In this document: positions 1 through 7,801 of the stretch, piece by piece
How positions within the stretch are numbered: the first letter of the stretch is position 1
How the letters are laid out: every line of letters begins with the position of its first letter
Assembly: GCF_000820145.1 (NCBI RefSeq)
Contig: NZ_CDBW01000035.1
Coordinates: forward strand, 1 to 64,000
Source: Aeromonas sobria
GTDB lineage: Bacteria; Pseudomonadota; Gammaproteobacteria; Enterobacterales; Aeromonadaceae
DNA length: 64,000 bases
Direction of reading: 5' to 3'
Notes under the pieces: model-generated
Seen by the model: the letters and a program-made list of their open reading frames with translations, nothing else
The model's database searches: none
What the model was told of the DNA's origin: nothing
Translations under genes and position numbers: made by a program

Positions 1-103
1 TGAGACTTGTAACAGATACCAAGTGAACTACTAACTAATTCAGTGATAGTGATGAAGCCATGAGCAACATCGTTATTCACGTCAGCTTTCTAGATTAAGA
101 ATT
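1..103 (+). other. 23S-5S rRNA spacer
   Basis: These bases precede the 5S gene and do not contain the conserved 3' end of 23S rRNA, so they are most simply the internal spacer of an rRNA operon whose 16S and 23S genes lie to the left of the window. No tRNA is visible in it. The assignment is inferred from position only. Confidence 0.6.
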
Positions 104-221
104 TGCCTGGCGGCCATAGCGCCGTGGAACCACCTGATCCCATGCCGAACTCAGAAGTGAAACGCGGTAGCGCCGATGGTAGTGTGGCATTCGCCATGCG
201 AGAGTAGGACACTGCCAGGCA
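104..221 (+). rRNA. rrf: 5S ribosomal RNA
   Basis: The gene starts with the conserved TGCCTGGCGG and ends with the complementary CTGCCAGGCA, forming helix I. The internal landmarks CCCATGCCGAACTCAGAAG and CGATGGTAGTGTGG match gammaproteobacterial 5S rRNA. The length, about 118 nt, is close to the usual 120. It is a structural RNA of the 50S subunit. It is followed at once by a strong terminator, so it is the last gene of its rRNA operon. Confidence 0.97.
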
Positions 222-232
222 CCCAATACAAG

Positions 233-262
233 AAACCCCGCTCGATGAGCGGGGTTTTTTAT
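233..262 (+). terminator. Rho-independent terminator of the rRNA operon
   Basis: A GC-rich stem (AACCCCGCTC / GAGCGGGGTT) is followed by a run of six T, about 12 nt after the 5S gene. It ends plus-strand transcription. Confidence 0.93.
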
Positions 263-445
263 TGCCTGCAATTCAGCAAGTCGCTTGATAATTGACCGTT
301 ATCGAGCGGTAATTGCAGCTTTGGCAACGTGCAGGAATGGAACCGCTGTGGCAACGGTGGGCTTCGTTTATGGATAATGCTGACATATCAGCGTTCTGTT
401 GGTGTTGACCTTGTACTAAGGGTTGGCAGCGCAACAAACCGCAAT

Positions 446-487
446 AAAAACGGGGCCCTGTAGTGGTCAACTAAAAATGGCCCCGTT
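446..487 (-). terminator. Terminator downstream of the M32 carboxypeptidase
   Basis: A 9-bp stem (AACGGGGCC / GGCCCCGTT) encloses a long loop of about 21 nt. Read on the minus strand it is followed by TTTTTATT. It lies about 25 bp beyond the stop at 511. The large loop is unusual for a terminator, but the T tract supports the call. Confidence 0.7.
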
Positions 488-510
488 CTGCTGTTAGCTT
501 GCAGCTCTCA

Positions 511-1989
511 TCACTTCAGGTAGCGCTGTTCCAGATGCTGGCGCAGCCAGTGCGGGTTGAGCGCTTCACCGGTGGCGCGGCGCACCAGCTCGTCGGTGCT
601 GTGCAGGCGCCCCTGTGACCAGATGTTGCGTCCGAGCCAGCCGAAGATCTCCGGCAGACGGCCCGCCGCGATCACCTCACCCATGCTGCCCAGCTCTTTT
701 TCGAGCGCAAAGCGCAGCTGGGCGGCATACATGGCGCCCAGGGTGTAACTCGGAAAGTAGCCGAACGAGCCGTCGGTCCAGTGAATATCCTGCATGCAGC
801 CATTGCGGTAATTGCCCTTGGTGGAGAGCCCCAGCCACTGCTGCATCTTGGCATCCCACAGCTCGGGGATGTCGGCCACCTCGATCTTCCCTTCCACCAG
901 ATCGCGCTCCAGCTCGTAGCGCAGGATGACGTGGGCCGGATAGGTCACCTCGTCCGCATCGACCCGGATAAAGCCCGGCTCGACCCGGCTATAGAGCTTG
1001 GCCAGATTGTCCGGCGCAAACGCCGCCTGCCCGCCGAAGTGGTGACGAATACGTGGCGCCAGCAGCTCGAGGAAGGCCGGATGATGGCCCAGCTGCATCT
1101 CGCAAAACAGGCTCTGGCTCTCGTGGATCGCCATGGAGCGCGCCTCGGCCACCGGCTGACCCAGCAGATGGCGCGGCAGCCCCTGCTCGTAACGGGCGTG
1201 GCCGGTCTCGTGCACTATGCCCATCAGGCTGGAGACAAACTCCTGCTCGTTGTAGCGGGTGGTGATCCGCACATCGGTCGGCACGCCGCCACAGAAGGGG
1301 TGGCTGCTCACATCGAGGCGACCGTGGGCGAAATCAAAGCCGAGTAGTCCCATTACCTCCTGACCGAGCGCCTGTTGGGTCGGGATGGGGAAGGGGCCTT
1401 GCGGCAGCAGCAGGGCATCGCCCTTTTGCTGTTCGCTCACCGTCTGAATAAGGTTCGGCAGCCAGCTGGCGAGATCGCCGAAGATCTGATCGAGCCGTGC
1501 GCTGGTCATGCCCGGCTCATAGAGCGCCAGCATGGCATCGTAGGGGCGCACGCCAAGCGCATCGGCCCGCAGCTGCGCCACGTCACGGGAGAGTTTCACC
1601 ACCTCCTCGAGATTTGGGGCAAAACCGGCCCAGTCGTTTTGCTTGCGCTGTCTGCGCCAGGCGTGTTCGCACTTGCTGCCAGCCAGCGACAGCGCTTCGA
1701 CCAGTTCACCGGGCAGCAGGCTGGCATCTTGCCACTGGCGCTTGATCTCGCCGAGGTTGGCGCGTTGCACTTCATCGAGCGGCTCGCTCTCGGCCTTGGC
1801 AATCCAGTCGCCGAGCTCGGGAGCGGTGCGCTTCTGGTGGATCAGCAGACCGAGTTCGGCCATCGCTTCGGCGCGAGCATTGTTGCCCCCTTCCGGCATC
1901 ATGGCCGCCTGATCCCAGCCGCAGATGGCGGCGAGGTGGCTAAAGCGGTGGATCTGTTGCTGATGTTGTTCAAGCTTTTGATATGACAT
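511..1989 (-). CDS. M32 family metallocarboxypeptidase (carboxypeptidase Taq type)
   Basis: This 492-residue protein contains the zinc motif HETGH within GIVHETGHARYEQGLP, which defines peptidase family M32, and the family-typical HESQSLFCE segment about 35 residues later. The family cleaves C-terminal residues from peptides with broad specificity and acts in the cytosol; no signal peptide is seen. The longest frame would begin 17 codons upstream, but the ATG at 1989 is preceded by AAGGA at good spacing and gives the family-like start MSYQKLEQH. It is monocistronic between a terminator and the divergent-free gap before smrA. Its physiological substrate is unknown. Confidence 0.93.
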   Translation of the reverse strand: MSYQKLEQHQQQIHRFSHLAAICGWDQAAMMPEGGNNARAEAMAELGLLIHQKRTAPELGDWIAKAESEPLDEVQRANLGEIKRQWQDASLLPGELVEALSLAGSKCEHAWRRQRKQNDWAGFAPNLEEVVKLSRDVAQLRADALGVRPYDAMLALYEPGMTSARLDQIFGDLASWLPNLIQTVSEQQKGDALLLPQGPFPIPTQQALGQEVMGLLGFDFAHGRLDVSSHPFCGGVPTDVRITTRYNEQEFVSSLMGIVHETGHARYEQGLPRHLLGQPVAEARSMAIHESQSLFCEMQLGHHPAFLELLAPRIRHHFGGQAAFAPDNLAKLYSRVEPGFIRVDADEVTYPAHVILRYELERDLVEGKIEVADIPELWDAKMQQWLGLSTKGNYRNGCMQDIHWTDGSFGYFPSYTLGAMYAAQLRFALEKELGSMGEVIAAGRLPEIFGWLGRNIWSQGRLHSTDELVRRATGEALNPHWLRQHLEQRYLK

Positions 1990-2127
1990 GGGATTGTCCT
2001 TGTTATCGTCCCTGATGGTATGCCGCCCCGTACCTGGCATGATCGGGGCCGTTCGATGCTAACACCGCCGTCGCCTAGTTGACCACCTTCACGCAGGCGG
2101 GCCAAAGGCGTGGTAGCGAGCGGCGGA

Positions 2128-2709
2128 TTAGCCGAGCCGCTTCTGGTGCCGTTCGCGGTTTTCCGCTTTTTTACGTTCGCTTTTGCGCAGCAGCACGTAG
2201 AGGGCGCCGTTGCCGCCGTGGCGACGCTCGGCGCTGTGGATCGCCATGACGGCGGGCAGTTGCGGCAACCAGGCGCTGACATAGCTTTTCAGCAGGGCTC
2301 GCGGGGTGCTGCGCTCCCCCTTGCCGTGCAGGATCAGCAGGCAGCGGATATCTCGGACCTCACAATCCGCAATGAACTGCACCAGCGTCTGGCGTGCTTC
2401 ATTGAGGGTTTTCTGGTGCAAGTCCAGGCTGGCCTGCAGCTCGTATTTGCCGAGCCGCAGCTTCTTGTAGACCCCCTCCTGCACCCCATCGCGTTTGAAG
2501 CCGACGATTTCGTGCGGATCGCGCATCTCGATGGCCTCCATGGTGAGGTGGTCTAGGGCGAGTTGCTCGGCGGTGGCAGCCTGACGGCGAGCGAGTTGCG
2601 CCTCGGTCGGGGCGGATTTGGCCGCATGGGGATGGATGTTGTCGCTGCGAATGGGCCGCACGTCGGCCACTTCATTCATGAATAGCGAGAGTTCGTCGTT
2701 ATGAGACAC
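2128..2709 (-). CDS. smrA: Smr-domain DNA endonuclease SmrA
   Basis: The 193-residue product resembles the YdaL/SmrA family. The C-terminal Smr domain shows LDLHQKT, the HGKG motif (LILHGKGER) and GGNGALYVLLR. A basic N-terminal segment ends in the DP..I region typical of SmrA rather than SmrB. Smr domains nick or bind nucleic acid, and the exact role of SmrA is unclear. The start was set at GTG 2709 because GGGGAG lies 6 nt upstream and the protein then begins VSHNDELSLFM, with the length usual for the family. An upstream ATG at 2811 would add 34 residues rich in Pro and hydrophobics with no family support. Confidence 0.85.
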   Translation of the reverse strand: MSHNDELSLFMNEVADVRPIRSDNIHPHAAKSAPTEAQLARRQAATAEQLALDHLTMEAIEMRDPHEIVGFKRDGVQEGVYKKLRLGKYELQASLDLHQKTLNEARQTLVQFIADCEVRDIRCLLILHGKGERSTPRALLKSYVSAWLPQLPAVMAIHSAERRHGGNGALYVLLRKSERKKAENRERHQKRLG

Positions 2710-2848
2710 GGCAGGCTCCCCATAAGAAAAAGTGGGGGCCATTATAACGGCCGCAACCGGCACAGAAAACGGGGAAAGGGGGAGGGGATAAGGGGCACCC
2801 AGCATGGACACTGGTGCAGCTTGGCCCGGGAATCACAGTCGCGAACCA

Positions 2849-2886
2849 TAAAACAACAGAGGCGGTCAGTGTGAGCTGCCGCCTGT
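2849..2886 (-). terminator. Hairpin terminator after the DUF3149 gene
   Basis: On the minus strand ACAGGCGG and CCGCCTCTGT pair around a loop of about 15 nt and are followed by TGTTTTA. It sits just beyond the stop at 2897 of the small membrane protein. Confidence 0.6.
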
Positions 2887-2896
2887 GGTCAGAGGA

Positions 2897-3076
2897 TTAT
2901 TTTCCCTCTTTTGGCTGTTGAGAATGGGGTTGCTGTGAATGAGGCGGTTGCGAGTGCATCACCTTGTAGATGAAGTAGGCCGCGTAAGAGCTGATGAGCA
3001 AGAAGGTGCCGATAATCACCAGCATCGACATCAATCCCACGCTGTTGCCAAACATCAGGTCCAGCCAAAAGTCCAT
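2897..3076 (-). CDS. Small single-pass membrane protein, DUF3149 family
   Basis: This 59-residue reading frame has one hydrophobic helix (about residues 13-36, around LMSMLVIIGTFLLISSYAAY) after a short start MDFWLDLMFGN. Its hydrophilic tail carries three near-repeats of HSQ(P/Q)P and ends KEGK. The layout matches the DUF3149 family of small inner-membrane proteins, whose function is unknown. AGGAG lies 7 nt before the ATG and a terminator follows the stop, which supports a real gene despite its size. The repeated His-Ser-Gln-Pro tail is probably cytoplasmic, but topology is inferred. Confidence 0.78.
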   Translation of the reverse strand: MDFWLDLMFGNSVGLMSMLVIIGTFLLISSYAAYFIYKVMHSQPPHSQQPHSQQPKEGK

Positions 3077-3212
3077 TTTATTGCTCCTGTCACCCGGTTG
3101 ATGACAGGCATGATAAATACCTCTTTGCCCCGTCCGGGATGATCCCGATCAACTCCCTTGCAGGTTGTTTAATAACCAGTGCGATCTGTGATCGTTCTCA
3201 CTGGACTCCTTG

Positions 3213-4100
3213 CTACCGAGCCTGCACAGGGCCCGGTGTGGTGAGCGGGGTAATGCGCCACCCTTGCTGCGCCAGCAACGCCAGCAACCCCTGTTCGCCG
3301 TAAAGGTGCAGGGCGCCTACCACGATAAAGCTCTCGTTGGGCAGGGTGGACCATTTTTTCAGCCAGTTATGGTTGCGCTCGGCCAGCAGGGTCTGCTCCA
3401 TCCAGCTTTGTAGCGCGGGGGGAGCCATCTCCTCCTTGAGCAGATTGATCAGCGTCGCCTCATCCCCCTGCTGCCACGCTTTCATTACGGCGGCGAAACC
3501 ACTCTCCAGCATCGGTAGCTCATCCAGGGTGCTGGCGAGCATCAGGGTCTGGTTGTCACCCACGCTGGCCAGATAACCGAGCTGCTCCAGCAGGGTTTCA
3601 AAACCCACTACCGGTTTGCCCTCTTTGGCGGCCAGGGTGGCAAAGTGCTGGTCTATCCCGAGCTCACTGTTGAAGTCGGAGCGGGCCATGGCGGCCTGGG
3701 TCAGGGTAATGGCGGCAAACCAGGGGCGCAGGGTGGCGAGGGTCGCCTCGTCTATGCCATAGCGGGCGCCCGCCATCAGGGTGCGTTGATAGAGCTCGGC
3801 AGGCAGATGATCCTTGAGCGGTTTGCCATCCACCAGTCGGGTGAGGGAGCCAGTCTGTTGCCACTGATCCGGCGTGATGCTGTTCATGTCCACCTCCATC
3901 ACCAGTGCGCGACTCTGCAGCCAGGCACGCTCGACCGGCTCGGGCAGAGGATAGAGGGCTGGCTTGCCCGCATGGATGGAGCCCAGCAGCCAGTGTTGCT
4001 GGTTGCCCTTGCTCACCCGATAGAAGGCGGGATCGGCAAAGGCGTGCAGCGGTAGCAGCAGGCAGAGCAGGAAGGCAAAGAGGGTGCGATGAAATCTCAT
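3213..4100 (-). CDS. TraB/GumN family protein (YbaP-like), exported
   Basis: The product has 295 residues. A signal peptide (MRFHRTLFAFLLCLLLPLHAFA, about residues 1-22) precedes a TraB/GumN domain: FYRVSKGNQQHWLLGSIHAG near the start, MEVDMNS, and a C-terminal VVGALHLYGEQGLLALL with the conserved GxxH. Related proteins are putative metalloproteases (TIKI-like), but activity in bacterial YbaP relatives is not established. The start at 4100 is preferred over 4142 because it opens the signal peptide and follows AAGGAT. The next gene is divergent, so promoters for both lie in about 90 bp. Confidence 0.85.
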   Translation of the reverse strand: MRFHRTLFAFLLCLLLPLHAFADPAFYRVSKGNQQHWLLGSIHAGKPALYPLPEPVERAWLQSRALVMEVDMNSITPDQWQQTGSLTRLVDGKPLKDHLPAELYQRTLMAGARYGIDEATLATLRPWFAAITLTQAAMARSDFNSELGIDQHFATLAAKEGKPVVGFETLLEQLGYLASVGDNQTLMLASTLDELPMLESGFAAVMKAWQQGDEATLINLLKEEMAPPALQSWMEQTLLAERNHNWLKKWSTLPNESFIVVGALHLYGEQGLLALLAQQGWRITPLTTPGPVQAR

Positions 4101-4188
4101 GGGGATCCTTAATATGCGCCGGGTGACTTCTCTTGCTGACAATAACTCCTATGATAAGTCCTCATTTCAGATAACCAAGAGGTTTGCC

Positions 4189-4521
4189 ATGCCCCATCTT
4201 CGTTTTCGCGCCGTTCCCCTCGATACCCTGCAACAGCTGAGCGGCCCGCTGCTGGTCGATCTTTGTGAGCTGACCGGCGGCAAGCCGGAATTTGTCACTA
4301 TGGAGCGGGTGGAGAGCTGCTGGATCCGCAACGGCGAGCCAGAGGCGGGTTTTCCGTTTGTCGAGCTGCACTGGTTTGCGCGGCCGCAGGAGATGCAGGA
4401 TGCTGCCGCGCGCCTTATCACGCGCCATCTGAAACAGCTGCTGGGGGATCAGACCTATGTGGTGGTGCAGGTGATCCCCATGGTCAAGAGCGCCTACTAC
4501 AGCAATGGCGAGCACTATTGA
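4189..4521 (+). CDS. DUF1904 family protein
   Basis: The 110-residue cytosolic protein begins MPHLRFRAVP and carries the DUF1904 pattern ELTGGKPEFVTMERV...FPFVELHWF. The family has a tautomerase-like fold with Pro2 after the start Met, but no reaction is known. The ATG at 4189 was chosen because Pro2 then sits at the N-terminus as in tautomerase-fold proteins. An upstream in-frame ATG at 4099 overlaps the divergent gene's start. It is transcribed alone. Confidence 0.8.
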   Translation: MPHLRFRAVPLDTLQQLSGPLLVDLCELTGGKPEFVTMERVESCWIRNGEPEAGFPFVELHWFARPQEMQDAAARLITRHLKQLLGDQTYVVVQVIPMVKSAYYSNGEHY

Positions 4522-4603
4522 ATAGAGGGTAAAACCAGGTTGGTAATGCCGCTATACAGCTAACCCAATCCGGGCGGCAGGATGCTTATCGCCAATCACG
4601 GGA

Positions 4604-5431
4604 TCAGGCCGATTTGGCCAGTAGTTTGTCGAGCCAGCGAGTGGGCAGGATCCGTTTTAGCAGTGCAAAAATCCTGGTCGGGGTGGTCACCGGATAGCGA
4701 GCCTTTGGATTGGCGTGGCTCAGTGCATGGAGCAGCGGCGGGATGCAGGCTTCGCTGGGGAGGGTAAAGCCGCTGGTGGCCCCCTCTTTTTCCAGCCGCG
4801 TCAGGGTCTGGCGGTAGGCCGACTGATGACGGCTCTGGGCCGGATCGATGTGGCGCAAGAAGGCGCTGCGGGCATTGGCACGAAAACGGGTATCGATGGG
4901 GCCCGGTTCAATCAGGCTGATATGTACCCCGCTGCCCGCTAGTTCGAGGCGCAGGGTGTCGCTGTATCCTTCCAGTGCAAACTTGCTGGCGTTGTAGGCG
5001 CCACGATACTTCATGGCAACCAGCCCCAGTACCGAGCTGTTCTGCACTATCCGGCCCTCTTTGGCCTCCAGCATCGGCGGCAACACCTGGCGGATCAGAT
5101 GGTGCCAGCCAAACAGATTGGTATTGAACTGCTCCTTGAGCGCCTCGGTGGGCAGATCTTCCAGCGCCCCGGGCTGGCCATAAGCGCCGTTGTTGAACAG
5201 GCCATAGAGGCACCCACCCGCCAGATGGAGCGCCGCACTGGCGCCCAGCTCGATGGAAGCGGGATCCGCCAGATCCAGCTGTACTGCCAGCAATCCCTGT
5301 TGCTGCAAGCGAGCCACATCTTCCGCCTTGCGCGCCGAAGCGATCACGGTAAAACCGTGCTGGCCCAGCGCCTGTGCGGCGGCGAGGCCAATACCGCTGG
5401 AACAACCGGTGATCAGAACAAAACGGGGCAT
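4604..5431 (-). CDS. Short-chain dehydrogenase/reductase
   Basis: The 275-residue Rossmann-fold protein shows the cofactor motif TGCSSGIG at residues 8-15, NNGAYG (the NNAG equivalent) and the catalytic YNASK with its upstream Ser in QNSSVLG. The R32-like Arg after the second strand (SARKAED) suggests a preference for NADP(H). The C-terminal third (about residues 190-275), with a basic amphipathic end RIFALLKRILPTRWLDKLL, is longer than in minimal members and resembles SDRs acting on hydrophobic substrates. The substrate cannot be read from the sequence. The gene stands alone, and its upstream region ends in the hairpin of the chitoporin gene. Confidence 0.88.
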   Translation of the reverse strand: MPRFVLITGCSSGIGLAAAQALGQHGFTVIASARKAEDVARLQQQGLLAVQLDLADPASIELGASAALHLAGGCLYGLFNNGAYGQPGALEDLPTEALKEQFNTNLFGWHHLIRQVLPPMLEAKEGRIVQNSSVLGLVAMKYRGAYNASKFALEGYSDTLRLELAGSGVHISLIEPGPIDTRFRANARSAFLRHIDPAQSRHQSAYRQTLTRLEKEGATSGFTLPSEACIPPLLHALSHANPKARYPVTTPTRIFALLKRILPTRWLDKLLAKSA

Positions 5432-5513
5432 GATGGCGTCCTTGTAACTGCTGGCAGGTGAGTGGATAAAGCCCTTATCCGGCTCGCATGTTAGCCTGCC
5501 AACCGGAAAAAAG

Positions 5514-5537
5514 AAAACCGGGCCAAGTGGCCCGGTT
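5514..5537 (-). terminator. Terminator of the chitoporin gene
   Basis: A perfect stem AAACCGGGCCA / TGGCCCGGTTT with a tiny loop is followed on the minus strand by TTCTTTTTTCC. It is 22 bp past the stop of the porin gene at 5559. Confidence 0.93.
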
Positions 5538-5558
5538 TGCTGACATCGTATTGCCTGA

Positions 5559-7007
5559 TTACATGAAGGTAAGCGGCATGATGATGTGGAACTTGACGTC
5601 GTGCTCGGAGGCGAAGATGTTGGGGTAATCGGTCCAACCGCCGCCCTGGCTAATGTCGTTGTTGTAGTCGGTGTAGTGCAGTTTGAACAGGGTGCCTTTC
5701 AGCTTGCCATCTTGCACGGTATAAGTGACATCGAAGTTAGCTGCCCATTCGGTATCTTCACCGTTGGCCGCTTTCTTGCCCTGACCTGTTTCGATATCCC
5801 AGCCGTAAGCACCGGAAACACCGACAGACCAGCCAGGAGCACCAACCAGGTCATCCAGCGCACGGGTCACACCGAAGAACAGCGCTTTTTCGTTGTTGGC
5901 GTTCCAGTCGGAGCGGGAATCCCACCAAATTTCGTTGGCGCCCTGAGAGTTGGCGTAGCCACGGGTCAGACGGGGCAGGTAGTTGCCTTCTGCACCTTCA
6001 GCTTTGGTCCACAGGCCTTCCATACGGAAGCCATAAGGGCCCATGCCCCAAGCTGCAGTCAGCGCTTGCTGCCATGCCAGACCGTCATAAGTTTCGATCT
6101 GGGAAGTGCCCTTGGTGTAGGTCTCGGTTTCAGAGCCGTAGAACTGGTAGCTGGTAGAGAGGCCGCCCATTACGTCAAACTTGTGAGCCAGTTTGAAGTG
6201 GTAGCTGTCCATGTAGCCTTCGGACTGACCGAAGGAGCCGGTCACAGCAGTGCCATTCTCGAAAGTGTAACGAGCTGCGATACCGTGGATGTAGTCGATG
6301 ATGTTTTCATCAGCAAACGGATCCATCCAGGCTTTGGCACGGGAGAATACCTGAGTCTCTTTGTACCAAGGCGCCTTGTACTCGTCCGCGATGGCGTAGG
6401 TCAGGTAGAGACCGCCGAAGTTGCCTTCGACTTGACCACCACGATAGGTACCCGGCTGATAGGACCAGTTAACACCGATTTGGCCAGGGACATACAGCTG
6501 GGTATAACCACCCTTGGCAGTAATGCCGCCGTCTAGGAATTTCAGCTTCATCGCTGCGTTGGAGAGGCTGAAGCCACCTTCAGGGGAGCCATCTTTGGCG
6601 TTGTTGCCCCAGTTGCGGCCAGCGAAGGAGAATTCGTTCTCTTGGTTTACCGCGTGATTTTCGGTAACAGCCAGGTCATAGGCACCGAAGCCGCCCAGAT
6701 CCAGACCTACGGTGTCCCAGGCATAACCGGAGTTGAAGTTAAGAGCAGCTTGAACGGTGGCATGGCTCAGGTTGGACTGGTACTTGCCTTCTTTCTTGGC
6801 GGCAGTAGGGTCACCGTCAATACGCTGACGGTCACGCTGGAAGTAGAACAGGCCACCACTCAGCTTGGCATCATCGGCAAAGGCCTCATAGGATTTGCCA
6901 TAGTTCGGGCTCATCATATCCTGAGCTGCCAATGCCATGCCGGGGGCGACCAGCGCGGCTACCACAGCGGCACTTAAAGCGGCGCGCTTGAAGATCACTT
7001 TTTCCAT
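5559..7007 (-). CDS. chiP: Chitoporin, OprD family outer-membrane porin
   Basis: The 482-residue protein has a cleavable signal (about residues 1-27, ending GMALA-AQ). Its beta-barrel sequence is recognisably like enterobacterial ChiP (YbfM): LSGGLFYFQRDR, KYQSNLSHATVQ, YKAPWYKE near the middle, YQFYGSETE, EIWWDSRSDWNANNEKALFFG, and a C-terminal GTLFKLHYTDY...ASEHDVKF ending in Phe-Met. ChiP channels take up chitooligosaccharides across the outer membrane. The final residue is Met after Phe rather than a terminal aromatic. Neighbouring secreted chitinase supports the substrate. It is monocistronic, with a long upstream region (7008-7801) and its own terminator. Confidence 0.9.
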   Translation of the reverse strand: MEKVIFKRAALSAAVVAALVAPGMALAAQDMMSPNYGKSYEAFADDAKLSGGLFYFQRDRQRIDGDPTAAKKEGKYQSNLSHATVQAALNFNSGYAWDTVGLDLGGFGAYDLAVTENHAVNQENEFSFAGRNWGNNAKDGSPEGGFSLSNAAMKLKFLDGGITAKGGYTQLYVPGQIGVNWSYQPGTYRGGQVEGNFGGLYLTYAIADEYKAPWYKETQVFSRAKAWMDPFADENIIDYIHGIAARYTFENGTAVTGSFGQSEGYMDSYHFKLAHKFDVMGGLSTSYQFYGSETETYTKGTSQIETYDGLAWQQALTAAWGMGPYGFRMEGLWTKAEGAEGNYLPRLTRGYANSQGANEIWWDSRSDWNANNEKALFFGVTRALDDLVGAPGWSVGVSGAYGWDIETGQGKKAANGEDTEWAANFDVTYTVQDGKLKGTLFKLHYTDYNNDISQGGGWTDYPNIFASEHDVKFHIIMPLTFM

Positions 7008-7203
7008 TTTTATTGCTCCTGATTTTATGGACTTAGCTTTTTGTCCCGGCAGTTGGCATCAGGCCTACCGCTCGGTATTGGCATTGCAATCAAAACCCCG
7101 AAGGGTAAAAAATTCTTGGTATGTCGTCTGCGCTAGCGATGTCTTGGCACATCTGCTGAGGGCAGTTCTGTTCATCACGCTAATTATTTTTGAGGTTCCG
7201 ATT

Positions 7204-7225
7204 CTTGGCTATCGGACAAGCCAAG
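7204..7225. promoter_or_regulatory. Inverted repeat, candidate operator upstream of chiP
   Basis: Perfect 7-bp arms CTTGGCT and AGCCAAG are separated by 8 bp, about 200 bp upstream of the chiP start. There is no T tract, so a terminator is unlikely. The binding protein is unknown. Confidence 0.4.
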
Positions 7226-7423
7226 AGTACGTTCGCGGTGCGAAATATCAATGAAAAGTTCCCGTCATGTTTCAAAAGTATGACCGAGTGCAAATATTCA
7301 TAGCTGCACCTGCAATCCGTTGCATCCCCCGTATCGCGGCAATGAAAGCGTTTTCTTGTGGCTGTAACCGGCATTCACGCTGGGTTTTATCAATCAAGGT
7401 CCGAGCAGCGCACTTAACCTTGT

Positions 7424-7447
7424 TGTAACAGATAAATTTTCGTTACA
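7424..7447. promoter_or_regulatory. Inverted repeat TGTAAC-N12-GTTACA, candidate operator
   Basis: Perfect 6-bp arms flank an AT-rich 12-bp centre, about 420 bp upstream of chiP. The size and symmetry are those of a dimeric regulator site. No identity can be assigned. Confidence 0.4.
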
Positions 7448-7750
7448 AAAAAACTATTTGCCAGATGTTTACCAGCTGTCACGGGAGGGACGCGAGATGT
7501 GGAGCCTGCTGATCGAGGCGGTGAAAATGAGTTATGACACAGATTGTCGAGGGGCTAGGTGAGAGTCGCGCCAAACGGAGCCTATGTGCTTCTGCTGGTG
7601 ATGTCATTGGGGGGCTTTACTGAGCGGGTTAACCGACCCATGGTGAAAAAAACCAGCACCACCTTGGCAAGGCTTCATTTTGCAGAGTAGCCCTATCAAG
7701 ATCCCCATATAAAGACCGCCGGTATGCATCAACCAAATCAGCTGCACGAA

Positions 7751-7775
7751 AAAGCCCACGATACTCGTGGGCTTT
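7751..7775 (-). terminator. Terminator of the secreted nuclease gene
   Basis: A stem AAAGCCCACGA / TCGTGGGCTTT with a 3-nt loop is followed on the minus strand by TTCG. It lies 26 bp after the stop at 7802. Confidence 0.88.
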
Positions 7776-7801
7776 GGTCACGCGCTCGGCGGGCAGAATA
7801 A

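Larger units (their letters stand above)
7008..7801. other. Long regulatory intergenic region upstream of chiP
   Basis: This 794-bp stretch lies between the chiP start and the nuclease stop. No convincing gene is present. AGGAG precedes the chiP ATG by 8 nt. Two clear dyads are seen: CTTGGCT / AGCCAAG at 7204-7225 and TGTAAC / GTTACA at 7424-7447. Three CTTGG words occur at 7115, 7143 and 7204. A weak ACCC/GGGGT stem lies near 7097-7108. The part from 7200 to 7450 is AT-richer than the flanking genes. The terminator of the nuclease gene is at 7751-7775. Confidence 0.55.
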
